64,000 bases of DNA from the NCBI GenBank assembly GCA_037143335.1, contig JBAWZA010000005.1, forward strand, positions 62,001-126,000, in the 5' to 3' direction. This document shows positions 44,103 to 53,381 of the stretch, in pieces (position 1 is the first letter of the stretch; the number at the start of each line of letters is the position of its first letter). The DNA is from PALSA-1296 sp037143335 (GTDB lineage: Bacteria; Bacteroidota; Ignavibacteria; Palsa-1295). The notes under the pieces were generated by a model. It searched no databases. It worked only from the letters and a program-made list of their open reading frames with translations, and was not told the DNA's origin. The translations under genes and the position numbers were made by a program.

Positions 44103-45431
44103 ATGAAAACATATCTTATTGCGGGTGTTTTGTTGCACTTTGTCTTTGGTGTTGCGATTTGTCAAAATGCGACTGATTCTGTAACGGCAGAGCCGTTCAC
44201 ATTCGGCGACTTTACTTGGCTCAATGGCAATAACAGAATGCACTCAGCATTACTTGACGGAAAATATTTTACCGGCTCGTTCCTGCTCGATGCTAACTAC
44301 ACTGCCTCCAACCAGCATCCAATAGATCATACCGTTGTTGGTTCAACGGCGCTTTCGCGTGATAACGAATTCACACTTGGGTTCATGGGCTTCGGTGGTG
44401 ATTTCCACGCTGATAATGTTCATGCTCGGGTGATGTTACAGATGGGCACGCGAGCAACAGCTGTTCCGAGAAATGATTTTAGTACGACTCATGGCCAGTT
44501 CGAGCTTGCGAATGCGTACAGATATTTTAGTGAAGCAAATGCAGGCTATCATTTTGATGTATGGCATGGCCTGAATGTTGATGCTGGAATTTTTATGTCG
44601 TACATCGGTCTCTTTTCTTACTACACAGCTGAGAATTGGGGCTATCAACAATCATACACGTCGGATAATACTCCGTGGTTTTTCAATGGGCTTCGCATTC
44701 AAGCATTTCCGAGCGACAGATTGAAAATTGAATTGTGGTTAGTCAATGGGTGGCAAGCGTATGCAAAATTTAATAATGGTCCGGGAATTGGATTTCAAAC
44801 AATGTGGAGACCAGAAGAATGGATTTCGTTTGTGACCAACAATTACTACGGAACCGATACGCAAGATAAACCTGACCGCGTTCGCTTTCATACTGACAAC
44901 AGCATTCAGATGCGTTACTACAATCAGCCATCCAACTTTTTTCATCGTGCCGCATTTTCACTCACTGGCGATATTGGATTCGAAACAGGCGGTGGTGTAA
45001 GTGGAATAAGCGGTGGATCAGAAGGACCGAAGCAGTATTTCAATAGTTGGATGATCTACCACAGACTTTGGATGGCAAATGATAAACTCGGTTGGACTGT
45101 CGGTGGTGGGTATATGAATAATGCCGGTCGCTATCTTGTACTCCTGCCAACTGGTCAAGCATCACCTACAGGAACATCGCCGTTCACAGCAAATCCTGGA
45201 GACCAATTTCATGGATGGGATTGCTCCACAACTTTTGATTGGATGCCGAAAGAAAACATTACCTGGCGCGCAGAAATTGTACATCGCGAGGCAGATGTCC
45301 CGTACTTCGCTGGTCCTGGAGGAGTAACCTCACCTGATGGATATTCAACGACCGCTATTCCTCCTACATGGAAGCCGGATCTGGTGAAAGCAGAAACTCG
45401 GTTTGTTGGTGCTTTGCTGGTGAGATTTTAA
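44103..45431 (+). CDS. Outer-membrane porin-like protein (Bbp2/DUF1597-like)
   Basis: The 442-residue protein starts with a signal peptide (YLIAGVLLHFVFGVAIC) and forms a predicted beta-barrel; LNGNNRMHSALLDGKYFTGSF and FLLDANYT fit the Bbp2/OmpL-like barrel family (PF07642). I chose ATG 44103 because GGTGGAG lies before it; the TTG at 44097 only adds two residues. It is cotranscribed with the APC permease and probably lets the same ion or solute cross the outer membrane. Confidence 0.8.
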   Translation: MKTYLIAGVLLHFVFGVAICQNATDSVTAEPFTFGDFTWLNGNNRMHSALLDGKYFTGSFLLDANYTASNQHPIDHTVVGSTALSRDNEFTLGFMGFGGDFHADNVHARVMLQMGTRATAVPRNDFSTTHGQFELANAYRYFSEANAGYHFDVWHGLNVDAGIFMSYIGLFSYYTAENWGYQQSYTSDNTPWFFNGLRIQAFPSDRLKIELWLVNGWQAYAKFNNGPGIGFQTMWRPEEWISFVTNNYYGTDTQDKPDRVRFHTDNSIQMRYYNQPSNFFHRAAFSLTGDIGFETGGGVSGISGGSEGPKQYFNSWMIYHRLWMANDKLGWTVGGGYMNNAGRYLVLLPTGQASPTGTSPFTANPGDQFHGWDCSTTFDWMPKENITWRAEIVHREADVPYFAGPGGVTSPDGYSTTAIPPTWKPDLVKAETRFVGALLVRF

Positions 45432-45547
45432 TTCGTAAAAAGATACGATTTTCGCAGAAATAGGCGAATTATTTCGGAAACTTGGTGTTAATAAATGGGG
45501 ATTTGTGGTAGAATGTAGCATTTTACCAGCATTCCCTATTTTAGCCA

Positions 45548-48500
45548 ATGCTTAACGAAATAGAATACTCGAACCGCCCGTCATCAGCGCGAATTCCACG
45601 CACGGGAAATTCGCGTGCTTTAAACTACTCAAGGGTCATCCCGATGGAGCCGGATGATGCTGATATTTCGCCAGAAGCAGATTTTCTTTATCCTCAAGAA
45701 TTAGAAGAGATTAAAGCGCCGGTCGCTCGTGAACGTCGGCCTCGTGGTGCAAGACCAATGCCCAAGAGGCTCTCAGAAGAATTTGAAGAAGAAGAGGTGG
45801 AGCAACCTGTAGCTCCGTCCACGAGACGTCGTTCAACGCGCACAAGTACCGAAGCGCCCCAAAGCGGTGAGCAAATTCCACTCAAGCTTAAGACCCCTGC
45901 CAAAAAACCGGATACACAAGTAAAGCAACGCCAAGTGCTTGGCGTGTTTTTTATTATGCTTGCAGTTTTTATCACGCTTGCAATCATAAGCTATAGTCCG
46001 CAAGATACTGCTCAATCAGAAACACGTTTGGGCGATCTGCCTTCGGTCTTTACCAGAAGCGATCCGACGATCAATGCCAACGCTGATACAGCGCACAATT
46101 GGCTCGGTCTCATCGGTGCGATGATGGCAAATTTTTTTATCAACAAGACGATTGGATACGCAGCGATCATCTTCCCACTCTTTTTGGGTTGGTGGTCGTT
46201 AGCGTTGTTTAAGTTTTCGACAAAGCAGCGCCGGCGACTAACACTTGCCACAAGCTTCATGCTGATCTCGGCAGTCTTGTTTTCAGCAACGATCGGGACG
46301 ACACAACTTATCAATGCACTTCCTCATCTTGATAGAGAGTGGTCTGGCGCGATTGGGCAGTTCATGGGACTGACGTTCACGCGTCTCATCGGTTCGATTG
46401 GCGCACTGCTCATCTACACAACATCATTCGTCGTGATGTTAGTATTCGCAATTGATCTTGATATCGAACTTACTTTCCGCAGACTCAAAACGGGTTACTC
46501 ATCGCTCTCAGGAAATGTGCGAATGAAGCTGATTGAGTTTTGGGATAAACGCGAAGCAAAGAAAAAAGAAAAATCTCAGCTCAAAGCAGAAAGCGAATTA
46601 GAGGCTGAAGAACACGTTGAAGTTGAAGAGGCGACTATAGATAATACGGTCGTTCGTGTTGCAGCGAAAAAAGTTGAGTCGGTTGTAGCACCAAAGGCAG
46701 AGAAGCAAGTCGGCGTAACGATCGCCCAAAAAACAGTGACAGCACCGACAGCTATAGTCGAAGCAGAAGCATCCGAACCAGCCATCGAACCAGCGCGAGA
46801 TATTATCATTCGTTCGAATGGCGCAACGCAGATCAAACCTCCAGCTTCATCGAACGGATCATCAGAAAAAATTTCGCCGAATGAGCCATTCTTAAAAATT
46901 CGACCAGCACCGAAATCATCCGACCCGATTCCAACGCCAATAGTTAGGCTCACGAAAAGCAAGGACAATGTCTTAGGCGAAAAAGCATTTGGGCTTACTC
47001 GCTTATCGGGTGGTGCATTTGCACCAGCTACTCCGCGCTCTGTTCGTGTGCTTCCTAACGATTGTTCCGATGAACCAGCAACAATCGAAAAACCATCGCA
47101 GAGTTTTGTAGCCGCCGTGCCTGAGGAAATTGCACCCCACATTGCCGAGCCAGTCGTTTTGGAGAAAAACCCGATCATCGAAATAGGCAATGAAAAAATT
47201 CTGAGCAATGAAGCATTGCCGCACTCACTTGATACAGTCAGTGAATTTGCTGCAATCATTCCTGAGCCGAAAGCCGTAATCGCAGAGCCCGTGCCAACGT
47301 CACTTTTCGGTGCGCTCGAAAAAAATGTCATCGCCGAAAATCCGTACAACGAAAACCTCAGCAAGTATCGTCACCCATCCGTAGAACTCCTAACACCTGT
47401 TGATCCGAGTGATGTGATTGATACTGATGATGAAGAACTTGCGAAGAAGGGAACACTACTTCGAGATAAACTTGCGACGTTTGGTGTAGAGATTGAAAAC
47501 ATTGTTGTCACACCCGGTCCAGTCGTGACGCTCTATGAATTCACACCTGCTGAAGGTGTGAAGGTATCAGCTGTTGGTAATTTGACCGATGACATTGCAC
47601 TTGCAATGAAAGCGCGCGGAATTCGTATAATCGCACCCATGCCCGGACGCGGTACAATCGGAATTGAAATTCCGAACGATCATCCGAAGATGGTAACGAT
47701 GCGCTCAGTTCTTGAGAGTCATGCGTTCACCAATTCCAAAATGAATTTGCCACTTGCGCTTGGCAAAACAATTTCAGGTGATGTCTATATTGATGATCTC
47801 TCGAAGATGCCTCACTTACTCATTGCTGGTGCAACGGGTTCGGGTAAATCAGTTGGCGTTAATGGCATCATTGCATCACTGCTTTATGCCAAGAGTCCGC
47901 GCGATGTCAAATTTGTCGTTGTTGATCCGAAGAAGATCGAGCTTTCACTCTATAAAGCGCTTCGCAATCACTTCTTAATCGTCTCGCCAGAAGCAGGTGA
48001 AGAAATTGTTACGACTCCGCAGTATGCTGTGCTTGCGCTGAAAGCACTGGAGATCGAGATGGAAAAACGATACGACAGACTTGCAAAGGCTGCCGTGCGT
48101 TCACTTGCCGATTACAACATGAAGGTTGCGCAAGGCAAGTTAAAGTCAACGCAAGAGGAACAGCATTATCATCTGCCGTACATCGTCGTGATCATTGATG
48201 AGCTTGCAGACTTGATGATCACTGCCGGACGCGAAATCGAGGAGCCGATTTGTCGGCTTGCGCAGATGGCGCGCGCAGTTGGTATTCATCTTATCCTCGC
48301 TACGCAACGACCGTCAGTTGATGTTATCACCGGCGTGATCAAAGCAAATTTCCCAGCTCGAATTGCGTATCAAGTTGCAACGAAGGTTGACTCGCGTACC
48401 ATCTTGGACTCAATGGGTGCAGAGCAATTACTTGGTAATGGCGATATGCTCTACTTACCATCGGGCACACCAAAACCAATTCGCTTGCAAGCTCCGTATA

Positions 48501-48862
48501 TTTCTACCGAAGAAGTCGAAGCAATTGTCGAAGCTGTTGCATCGCAACAAGGCAGCGGATATTCCTACACGAGACCATGGACACTTCCATCACTCCGTCA
48601 AAAAGGAAACTCGGGCGGAGCTGGTGAGTATGGCGAGCGCGACGAACTTTTCGAAGAAGCCGCATGGTGTTTCTATAATAATAAACAAGGTTCAACATCA
48701 ATGTTGCAACGCCGACTCAAGATCGGTTACTCCCGCGCAGCACGAATCGTTGACGAGTTAGAACGCGCCGGGATCGTCGGTGCAGCCGACGGCGCAAAAG
48801 CCCGCGAAATCCTCATCGAATCCGAAGAACAAATGGAGCTGGTGCTGAGGAATTTGGATTAG
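45548..48862 (+). CDS. ftsK: FtsK/SpoIIIE DNA translocase
   Basis: FtsK segregates chromosomes at the division septum. The 1104-residue protein has a long charged cytoplasmic N terminus (about 130), four transmembrane helices, a long Pro/Glu/Ala-rich linker, and the motor domain: KVSAVGNLTDDIAL, Walker A AGATGSGKSVG at about 760, Walker B VVIIDELADLM, and ILATQRPSVDVITG. The C-terminal winged-helix gamma domain (LFEEAAWCFYNNKQGSTSML) binds guide sequences. An extended N terminus of over 120 residues is unusual. Confidence 0.97.
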   Translation: MLNEIEYSNRPSSARIPRTGNSRALNYSRVIPMEPDDADISPEADFLYPQELEEIKAPVARERRPRGARPMPKRLSEEFEEEEVEQPVAPSTRRRSTRTSTEAPQSGEQIPLKLKTPAKKPDTQVKQRQVLGVFFIMLAVFITLAIISYSPQDTAQSETRLGDLPSVFTRSDPTINANADTAHNWLGLIGAMMANFFINKTIGYAAIIFPLFLGWWSLALFKFSTKQRRRLTLATSFMLISAVLFSATIGTTQLINALPHLDREWSGAIGQFMGLTFTRLIGSIGALLIYTTSFVVMLVFAIDLDIELTFRRLKTGYSSLSGNVRMKLIEFWDKREAKKKEKSQLKAESELEAEEHVEVEEATIDNTVVRVAAKKVESVVAPKAEKQVGVTIAQKTVTAPTAIVEAEASEPAIEPARDIIIRSNGATQIKPPASSNGSSEKISPNEPFLKIRPAPKSSDPIPTPIVRLTKSKDNVLGEKAFGLTRLSGGAFAPATPRSVRVLPNDCSDEPATIEKPSQSFVAAVPEEIAPHIAEPVVLEKNPIIEIGNEKILSNEALPHSLDTVSEFAAIIPEPKAVIAEPVPTSLFGALEKNVIAENPYNENLSKYRHPSVELLTPVDPSDVIDTDDEELAKKGTLLRDKLATFGVEIENIVVTPGPVVTLYEFTPAEGVKVSAVGNLTDDIALAMKARGIRIIAPMPGRGTIGIEIPNDHPKMVTMRSVLESHAFTNSKMNLPLALGKTISGDVYIDDLSKMPHLLIAGATGSGKSVGVNGIIASLLYAKSPRDVKFVVVDPKKIELSLYKALRNHFLIVSPEAGEEIVTTPQYAVLALKALEIEMEKRYDRLAKAAVRSLADYNMKVAQGKLKSTQEEQHYHLPYIVVIIDELADLMITAGREIEEPICRLAQMARAVGIHLILATQRPSVDVITGVIKANFPARIAYQVATKVDSRTILDSMGAEQLLGNGDMLYLPSGTPKPIRLQAPYISTEEVEAIVEAVASQQGSGYSYTRPWTLPSLRQKGNSGGAGEYGERDELFEEAAWCFYNNKQGSTSMLQRRLKIGYSRAARIVDELERAGIVGAADGAKAREILIESEEQMELVLRNLD

Positions 48863-48905
48863 GGTAAAATTTAATACCCTCCGAATAATTACTCCCGAAT
48901 TGTTG

Positions 48906-48913
48906 TATTTTTG
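48906..48913 (+). promoter_or_regulatory. TAnnTTTG -7 element (TATTTTTG), near leaderless
   Basis: TATTTTTG ends five bases before the ATG of the next gene. Transcription would start at or very near the start codon, implying a leaderless mRNA. Confidence 0.5.
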
Positions 48914-48918
48914 TCTGA

Positions 48919-49860
48919 ATGAAATACGTATTCTTCATACTCGCGACCTTACTCTGTGCAAATTCATCTTTTGCGCAGCCGCCAACGATTTCCTACATGA
49001 TGTGCGACGAAGCAAAGAGTCAGTTGCAGATTCATGGTTCGTTCGGTAGCGATTCCGGCAGTGTGTCGATTGAAGATACAACGCTTGGCATCGTAGCCTG
49101 GAGTGATTCGCTGATTATCTGTAGCCTTCCAGATAGTGGAAGAGGAGCCGGAGGTCATGTGGTGGTTGAGAATGGGAGTGGGAAGAGTGATGTGAGGGTA
49201 CTTAGTATTTTTCAACTGTTTCTATTACGAGTTATTGAAGCTACATATCAGGATTGGATTGTTAGTTGGAGACTTGATATAAAACACTTTATCAATAAAG
49301 TTAATGAACGATTTACAAACAGTAGAATTTCTTTTGGAATAAGTGAGGATTTCCGTGTCAGACAATCATACAAATTAGGTGATAGTGCCTTAATTGGAAA
49401 AGTTGAAAATTCGATGTTACTTTTTGATAAAATAAGAATGAATGGAAGAGGTTTTACGACAACTTATCAAATTCATTCAATTCAGTTTGATTCAACGGCT
49501 TTAATCAAAGGGTATTCAGATGTTGATAGTTCAGAATTCCCATATATTGCGAGTGATTCTATTTTAGTGCAAATTCTCTTCCCACCAAACCCCCAAAATA
49601 TAGTTATCCAAAAATCTAAGCCCCACGATCCAATAGAAATCTGGGAAGAGGCACACTCGCTCATCATTCATCCCGCAGAATCCCTCAACTCCACAACCGC
49701 CTCCCTCTACTCCATAGACGGCAGACTCCTCAAGCGTGAGAATCTGAATATCTCTGCTGAGGAACATTATTCGATTGATGTGAGCGATGTGCACGCTCGG
49801 TTTGCTTTGCTTGTGTTGCAGAGTGCGAAGGGTGTGATTACGCGGAAGATATTATTTTAG
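48919..49860 (+). CDS. Secreted protein with T9SS sorting domain
   Basis: A 313-residue protein with a signal peptide (YVFFILATLLCANSSFAQ) and an IPT/TIG-like first domain (SQLQIHGSFGSDSGSVSIED), then a poorly conserved middle region, and a T9SS sorting domain at the C terminus (SLIIHPAESLNSTTASLYSI ... GVITRKILF). A TATTTTTG box ends five bases before the ATG. Its middle part is more AT-rich than its neighbours. No function is recognised. Confidence 0.8.
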   Translation: MKYVFFILATLLCANSSFAQPPTISYMMCDEAKSQLQIHGSFGSDSGSVSIEDTTLGIVAWSDSLIICSLPDSGRGAGGHVVVENGSGKSDVRVLSIFQLFLLRVIEATYQDWIVSWRLDIKHFINKVNERFTNSRISFGISEDFRVRQSYKLGDSALIGKVENSMLLFDKIRMNGRGFTTTYQIHSIQFDSTALIKGYSDVDSSEFPYIASDSILVQILFPPNPQNIVIQKSKPHDPIEIWEEAHSLIIHPAESLNSTTASLYSIDGRLLKRENLNISAEEHYSIDVSDVHARFALLVLQSAKGVITRKILF

Positions 49861-49874
49861 ACTCTATCCCGGCC

Positions 49875-50603
49875 TCACTTCTGCCCAATATGCATCGTGA
49901 CTATTCCGCCGGAGAGGTCTTGCCAGCGTGAATGTATAAATCCTGTTGTGCTGAGCATCGCAATAATTTTATTGTGTTCGGGAAAGCGGCGGATGGAATC
50001 GGGGAGGTAGGTGTATGCTTCTGAGTTGCGCGAGATCATTTTTCCGATGATCGGAAGCATGATGCGTGAATAAAATTTATAAAGTCCTTTCATCGGCTGA
50101 TGACGGGGGATTGAGAGTTCGAGATTGATGAATATGCCACCTGGTTTTAAGACACGGTAAATTTCTGTGAATGCTTTTTCAAGTTGTGAAAAATTGCGCG
50201 TTGCAAATCCGATCACGATTGCATCAAATGAATTATCAGTAAATCGCATTGCTTCGACATCACCTTCTTCGATGAGTATCTGAGTATTTCGTTCGGATGA
50301 CTTCTGCGAAAATATTTCAAGCATCGGCTTCGCTAAGTCAATGCCAGTAATTTTTGCATCTGGTATTTGGTGAAGTACTTCAAAAGAAAGATCACCAGTG
50401 CCACAGGCAATATCTAAGATGCGTGGGTTCTGTACATTACTCAGGTGAGCACGTATGAGTTTGACAGCTGATCTCCGCCAATAATAATCAAGACCAAATG
50501 AGAGCAAGTGATTCAAAAAATCATAACGACCTGCAATGTCGGAGAACATTGTGCGTACGTAGGATTTTTTTTCGTCGGTTGAAGTGAATTCAAACTCTGC
50601 CAT
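49875..50603 (-). CDS. ubiE: UbiE/MenG, demethylmenaquinone methyltransferase
   Basis: The 242-residue SAM-dependent methyltransferase carries motif I DIACGTGDLSFE and the UbiE-specific VIGFATRNF, KPGGIFINLELS and the SYTYLPDSIRRFP region. In organisms with menaquinone it makes the final methylation; this fits a Bacteroidota-type respiratory chain. It starts 10 bases after the LD-carboxypeptidase gene. Confidence 0.93.
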   Translation of the reverse strand: MAEFEFTSTDEKKSYVRTMFSDIAGRYDFLNHLLSFGLDYYWRRSAVKLIRAHLSNVQNPRILDIACGTGDLSFEVLHQIPDAKITGIDLAKPMLEIFSQKSSERNTQILIEEGDVEAMRFTDNSFDAIVIGFATRNFSQLEKAFTEIYRVLKPGGIFINLELSIPRHQPMKGLYKFYSRIMLPIIGKMISRNSEAYTYLPDSIRRFPEHNKIIAMLSTTGFIHSRWQDLSGGIVTMHIGQK

Positions 50604-50613
50604 TGCTAGATAA

Positions 50614-51549
50614 TCAATCAGTCAATACCGATTCTGTGAATGTAACCTTACTGCCTTCGATTCGAACTTTCGCTCCGAGCGGTATTGTCCACTGACGCGG
50701 GATGTGACCGAATGGGATATTCTGTAGAATCGGAATTTGTAATTTCCCAAAATAATCGTGAATCACTTCCTCAAGTGTAAGTGATGGTCTATCTTTCATT
50801 GGATTGCAATCGGTAAACTGACCGAGTAGGATTGCCTTCGCGGAGCTGAGATTGCCGGCTGCTCGGTGTTGTGCGAAGTATCTGTCAATGCGATAGACGT
50901 ATTCACCAACGTCTTCAAAAAGCAAAATGCTTTTCCCAATTGCTGGCATAAATGGCGTACCCATCAGTGATGAGAGTACGGTCAGATTGCCACCGAATAA
51001 TCTTCCTTCAACAATAGGAAGTTTTTTTCTTTTCAGTAATTCTATCTCATCTTTTTCAGCAGGCAGTGTGCCGAGAGGCTTGGATGATGTCAGTGCCCTC
51101 CACATACAGCCTTCAGCGAACGAGTCGAAGCCATTCCACATATCAACGCCGGGCATCGGTCCATAAAAAAGGGATTGTAATCCTGTTTTTTTGTAGATGG
51201 CATTGAAGAGTGCAGTAGCATCGCTATATCCGACAATGATTTTCGGATTACGCTTGATAAGTTCGTAATTAATTTCTGGAAGTAGACGCAGCGTACCATA
51301 ACCGCCACGAATCATGAAGATCGCGCGAATATTTTTGTTCGAGATCATCGCATGAAGATCGCTCAGCCTTGCTGAGTCGGTGCCGGCAAGGAATCCGCGT
51401 TCGTCACGGATATGCTTACCAAGCTCAACACGATACCCCAGCGTTTCGAAGTAGCGAACGCTGTTCGTGATTTTCTCTTCGCTACTCGGTGTGCTTGCTG
51501 GTGCGATGATACCGATGGTATCACCCGGTTTGAGAATTTTTGCTTTCAT
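50614..51549 (-). CDS. LD-carboxypeptidase (S66 family)
   Basis: S66 peptidases remove the terminal D-Ala from murein tetrapeptides during peptidoglycan recycling. From ATG 51549 (MKAKILKPGDTIGIIAPAST) the product is 311 residues. The nucleophile Ser lies in VGYSDATALF, preceded by RGGYGTLRLLPEIN, and the acid/His partners fit LLFEDVGE and PFGHIPRQWTIPLG. The frame extends ten codons further upstream to an ATG at 51579; the internal start gives the usual N terminus. It overlaps nothing and sits in a minus operon. Confidence 0.9.
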   Translation of the reverse strand: MKAKILKPGDTIGIIAPASTPSSEEKITNSVRYFETLGYRVELGKHIRDERGFLAGTDSARLSDLHAMISNKNIRAIFMIRGGYGTLRLLPEINYELIKRNPKIIVGYSDATALFNAIYKKTGLQSLFYGPMPGVDMWNGFDSFAEGCMWRALTSSKPLGTLPAEKDEIELLKRKKLPIVEGRLFGGNLTVLSSLMGTPFMPAIGKSILLFEDVGEYVYRIDRYFAQHRAAGNLSSAKAILLGQFTDCNPMKDRPSLTLEEVIHDYFGKLQIPILQNIPFGHIPRQWTIPLGAKVRIEGSKVTFTESVLTD

Positions 51550-51609
51550 TACAATGCTACGTGATTGTCGAATGCTCAATCACGCACTAATCAAACAGAG
51601 AAATCGGGA

Positions 51610-52719
51610 CTAAAGTAGCCACGGAAGGACCACGAATACCGAGGCAACGAGAATCGCCATGAGAAACATTCTGAATCCGAAGTGAAGCAAACGTTTTTTC
51701 TTGAGGGAGCTGAGTTCGGAGGCATAGTATTGTTCGACGAGTAACTCACGCTTCGCATGTGGTTCAATTTCCAATGCGTCAACTGGTACCAGCGATATTC
51801 TCCGAGTCGGTCGGATGACAAGCACCGCCGCAACGAGCGAGGCAAATGATCCGATGAGAAGTATGATGACTCCAAAAAAGGGAAGCGCACCATTGCGGTG
51901 AGCAAAGGTATTCATCTCTACCGCGATAAGAGACCCGACAAGTGCAAGCGTTGATGAGATAATGAGCGTGTATCCATTCTTGTCGAGTGAAAGATGATAT
52001 TTCAATCCTTGCTCGATCCGTGAGTTAATTACCTCGTCCGATATTTTACCTGATTGTTCAGGGGTTTGCACAACTTCTGTACCAGCATCTGCTCCAATCT
52101 CATGTGACTCCGTGGATTCGCCGATATCACGAAGCATTCGGTAGAGCTTGAGAATATTTTTTGCTTTTCGGTCGGAATATTTTTCTCTGGCATAGGGAGT
52201 AAAATATCTATGCGCCGAAAGCAACTCAAGGCTTTGCTGCATCCATTCCTCTTCGGTGTATGATGTGCCGAGCGACTCTTTCCATTCTTGGTGCAATTCC
52301 TCGCTCCGAGCAAAGAACGATTTTCTTCCAAAGCCAGCAAGGTCAGCATCGGCGACAACTTCTTCGAGAATGTTCTGAGGTGTCTGGGGAATTTTCGTTG
52401 CGCGGATACAGCCGACTACGAAAGAAATATATTCATCAGGGTAATTTTCTTGCTTCAAGAATTTGTGGGCGTAGGTGATACTCACGTCCTCATGTCCTTT
52501 ATATTTCTCGATATAACCGACATCATGAAACCATGCCGCAAGCGTGACGACTTCAATCCCTGCTTCACCGAGTTTCATTCCCTTCGCGATTTTTGCTGCA
52601 GTCCGCGCCACAGTTCGGGTATGCTCAATCGTATGATAGGGCAAATGATCGGGCAAACTCCGTTCAAAGAGTTGTTCGACATATTCGGAGACTTTTATTA
52701 TGATTTCTGATTCAGGCAT
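51610..52719 (-). CDS. HD phosphohydrolase fused to Pycsar-type transmembrane module
   Basis: The 369-residue protein has an N-terminal HD domain: YHTIEHTRTVART (His 33), WFHDVGYIEKYKGHEDVS with His 65-Asp 66 and the second Asp in VVADADLAGF (124/126). After a linker, it has three transmembrane segments (about 250-268, 280-302, 349-366) in a C-terminal module resembling DUF5706, the Pycsar effector PycTM. The PycC cyclase of the Pycsar system is not next to it. It probably senses or degrades a cyclic nucleotide and acts on the membrane. A TAGATTTG box lies 25 bases upstream. Confidence 0.82.
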   Translation of the reverse strand: MPESEIIIKVSEYVEQLFERSLPDHLPYHTIEHTRTVARTAAKIAKGMKLGEAGIEVVTLAAWFHDVGYIEKYKGHEDVSITYAHKFLKQENYPDEYISFVVGCIRATKIPQTPQNILEEVVADADLAGFGRKSFFARSEELHQEWKESLGTSYTEEEWMQQSLELLSAHRYFTPYAREKYSDRKAKNILKLYRMLRDIGESTESHEIGADAGTEVVQTPEQSGKISDEVINSRIEQGLKYHLSLDKNGYTLIISSTLALVGSLIAVEMNTFAHRNGALPFFGVIILLIGSFASLVAAVLVIRPTRRISLVPVDALEIEPHAKRELLVEQYYASELSSLKKKRLLHFGFRMFLMAILVASVFVVLPWLL

Positions 52720-52743
52720 CTGCCACGTTCATCTTAAGTGGTA

Positions 52744-52751
52744 CAAATCTA
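52744..52751 (-). promoter_or_regulatory. TAnnTTTG -7 element (TAGATTTG) of the HD-PycTM gene
   Basis: The minus strand reads TAGATTTG 24 bases before the ATG at 52719. A TTTG lies 22 bases further upstream, giving a full -33/-7 pattern with spacing within the range for Bacteroidota promoters. Confidence 0.6.
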
Positions 52752-52803
52752 CAACAAAAATTCTGTAACTCATCAAACCGCAACAAAACCGGAAGGTCTT
52801 GCG

Positions 52804-52811
52804 TATCTTTG
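52804..52811 (+). promoter_or_regulatory. TAnnTTTG -7 element (TATCTTTG)
   Basis: TATCTTTG is 24 bases before the ATG of the next gene on the plus strand, facing the minus-strand promoter of the HD-PycTM gene. The -33 element is not clear. Confidence 0.5.
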
Positions 52812-52835
52812 TATGAAGAACCTATATAGCAACGT

Positions 52836-53381
52836 ATGAATACAATTCGAATCACACTTTCGCTCATCGCGATTCTGTTTGCGACTCAAACAGCATTCGC
52901 TCAAAAGGAATTTACGATCAATGGAAGAATGCATCACTCCGATCTCGAAGGTGGTTGTTGGTATCTTGAGGCGAAAAATATGAAGTACGAACTTGTGGGT
53001 TCGCCCGAGTTTATGCAAACGTGTCGCGTCGAAGGACGAATGCTTTCACTGAGCGTTACACGTGAACCCCGCATGGCTTCGACGTGTATGATCGGTCAGA
53101 TCGTCCGAGTAGTTGCAATCTTCGATACGATCATGCACCCAGTTGATCCATCGTATAAGAAAGAAACGATCAAAGGAACAGTGCATCGCAATAAACAAGG
53201 ATGTTGGTACGTGCTGAGTGCGCATCATAAACGTTATGAATTGCAAGCTCCGATACCGAAGCGGTTTATGAAATTGCGTGCTAAATACAACCGCCTCTCG
53301 ACCGTACTCTCCTCAGCCGATAGTGGATGCGGTATGGACGGTGTAATCGTATTCAGCGGACTTGAACCAGATATGCACTAA
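52836..53381 (+). CDS. Secreted protein with two copies of a GCW domain
   Basis: The 181-residue protein has a signal peptide (ITLSLIAILFATQTAFAQ) and two tandem copies of a domain of about 70 residues. Each begins INGRMHHSDLEGGCWYLEAK or IKGTVHRNKQGCWYVLSAHH and shares a GCWY core, then a YEL strand. Cysteines at 41, 63, 84 and 123, 165 may pair. I know no name for this family; an OB-fold-like beta domain (as in NlpE/DUF5818) is possible. It is convergent with glgP, sharing four bases. Confidence 0.7.
   Translation: MNTIRITLSLIAILFATQTAFAQKEFTINGRMHHSDLEGGCWYLEAKNMKYELVGSPEFMQTCRVEGRMLSLSVTREPRMASTCMIGQIVRVVAIFDTIMHPVDPSYKKETIKGTVHRNKQGCWYVLSAHHKRYELQAPIPKRFMKLRAKYNRLSTVLSSADSGCGMDGVIVFSGLEPDMH

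Noticed and set aside
46576..47364. 262-residue minus-strand frame
   Set aside because: Low-complexity Ser/Gly/Thr shadow opposite the Pro/Glu/Ala-rich linker of ftsK.
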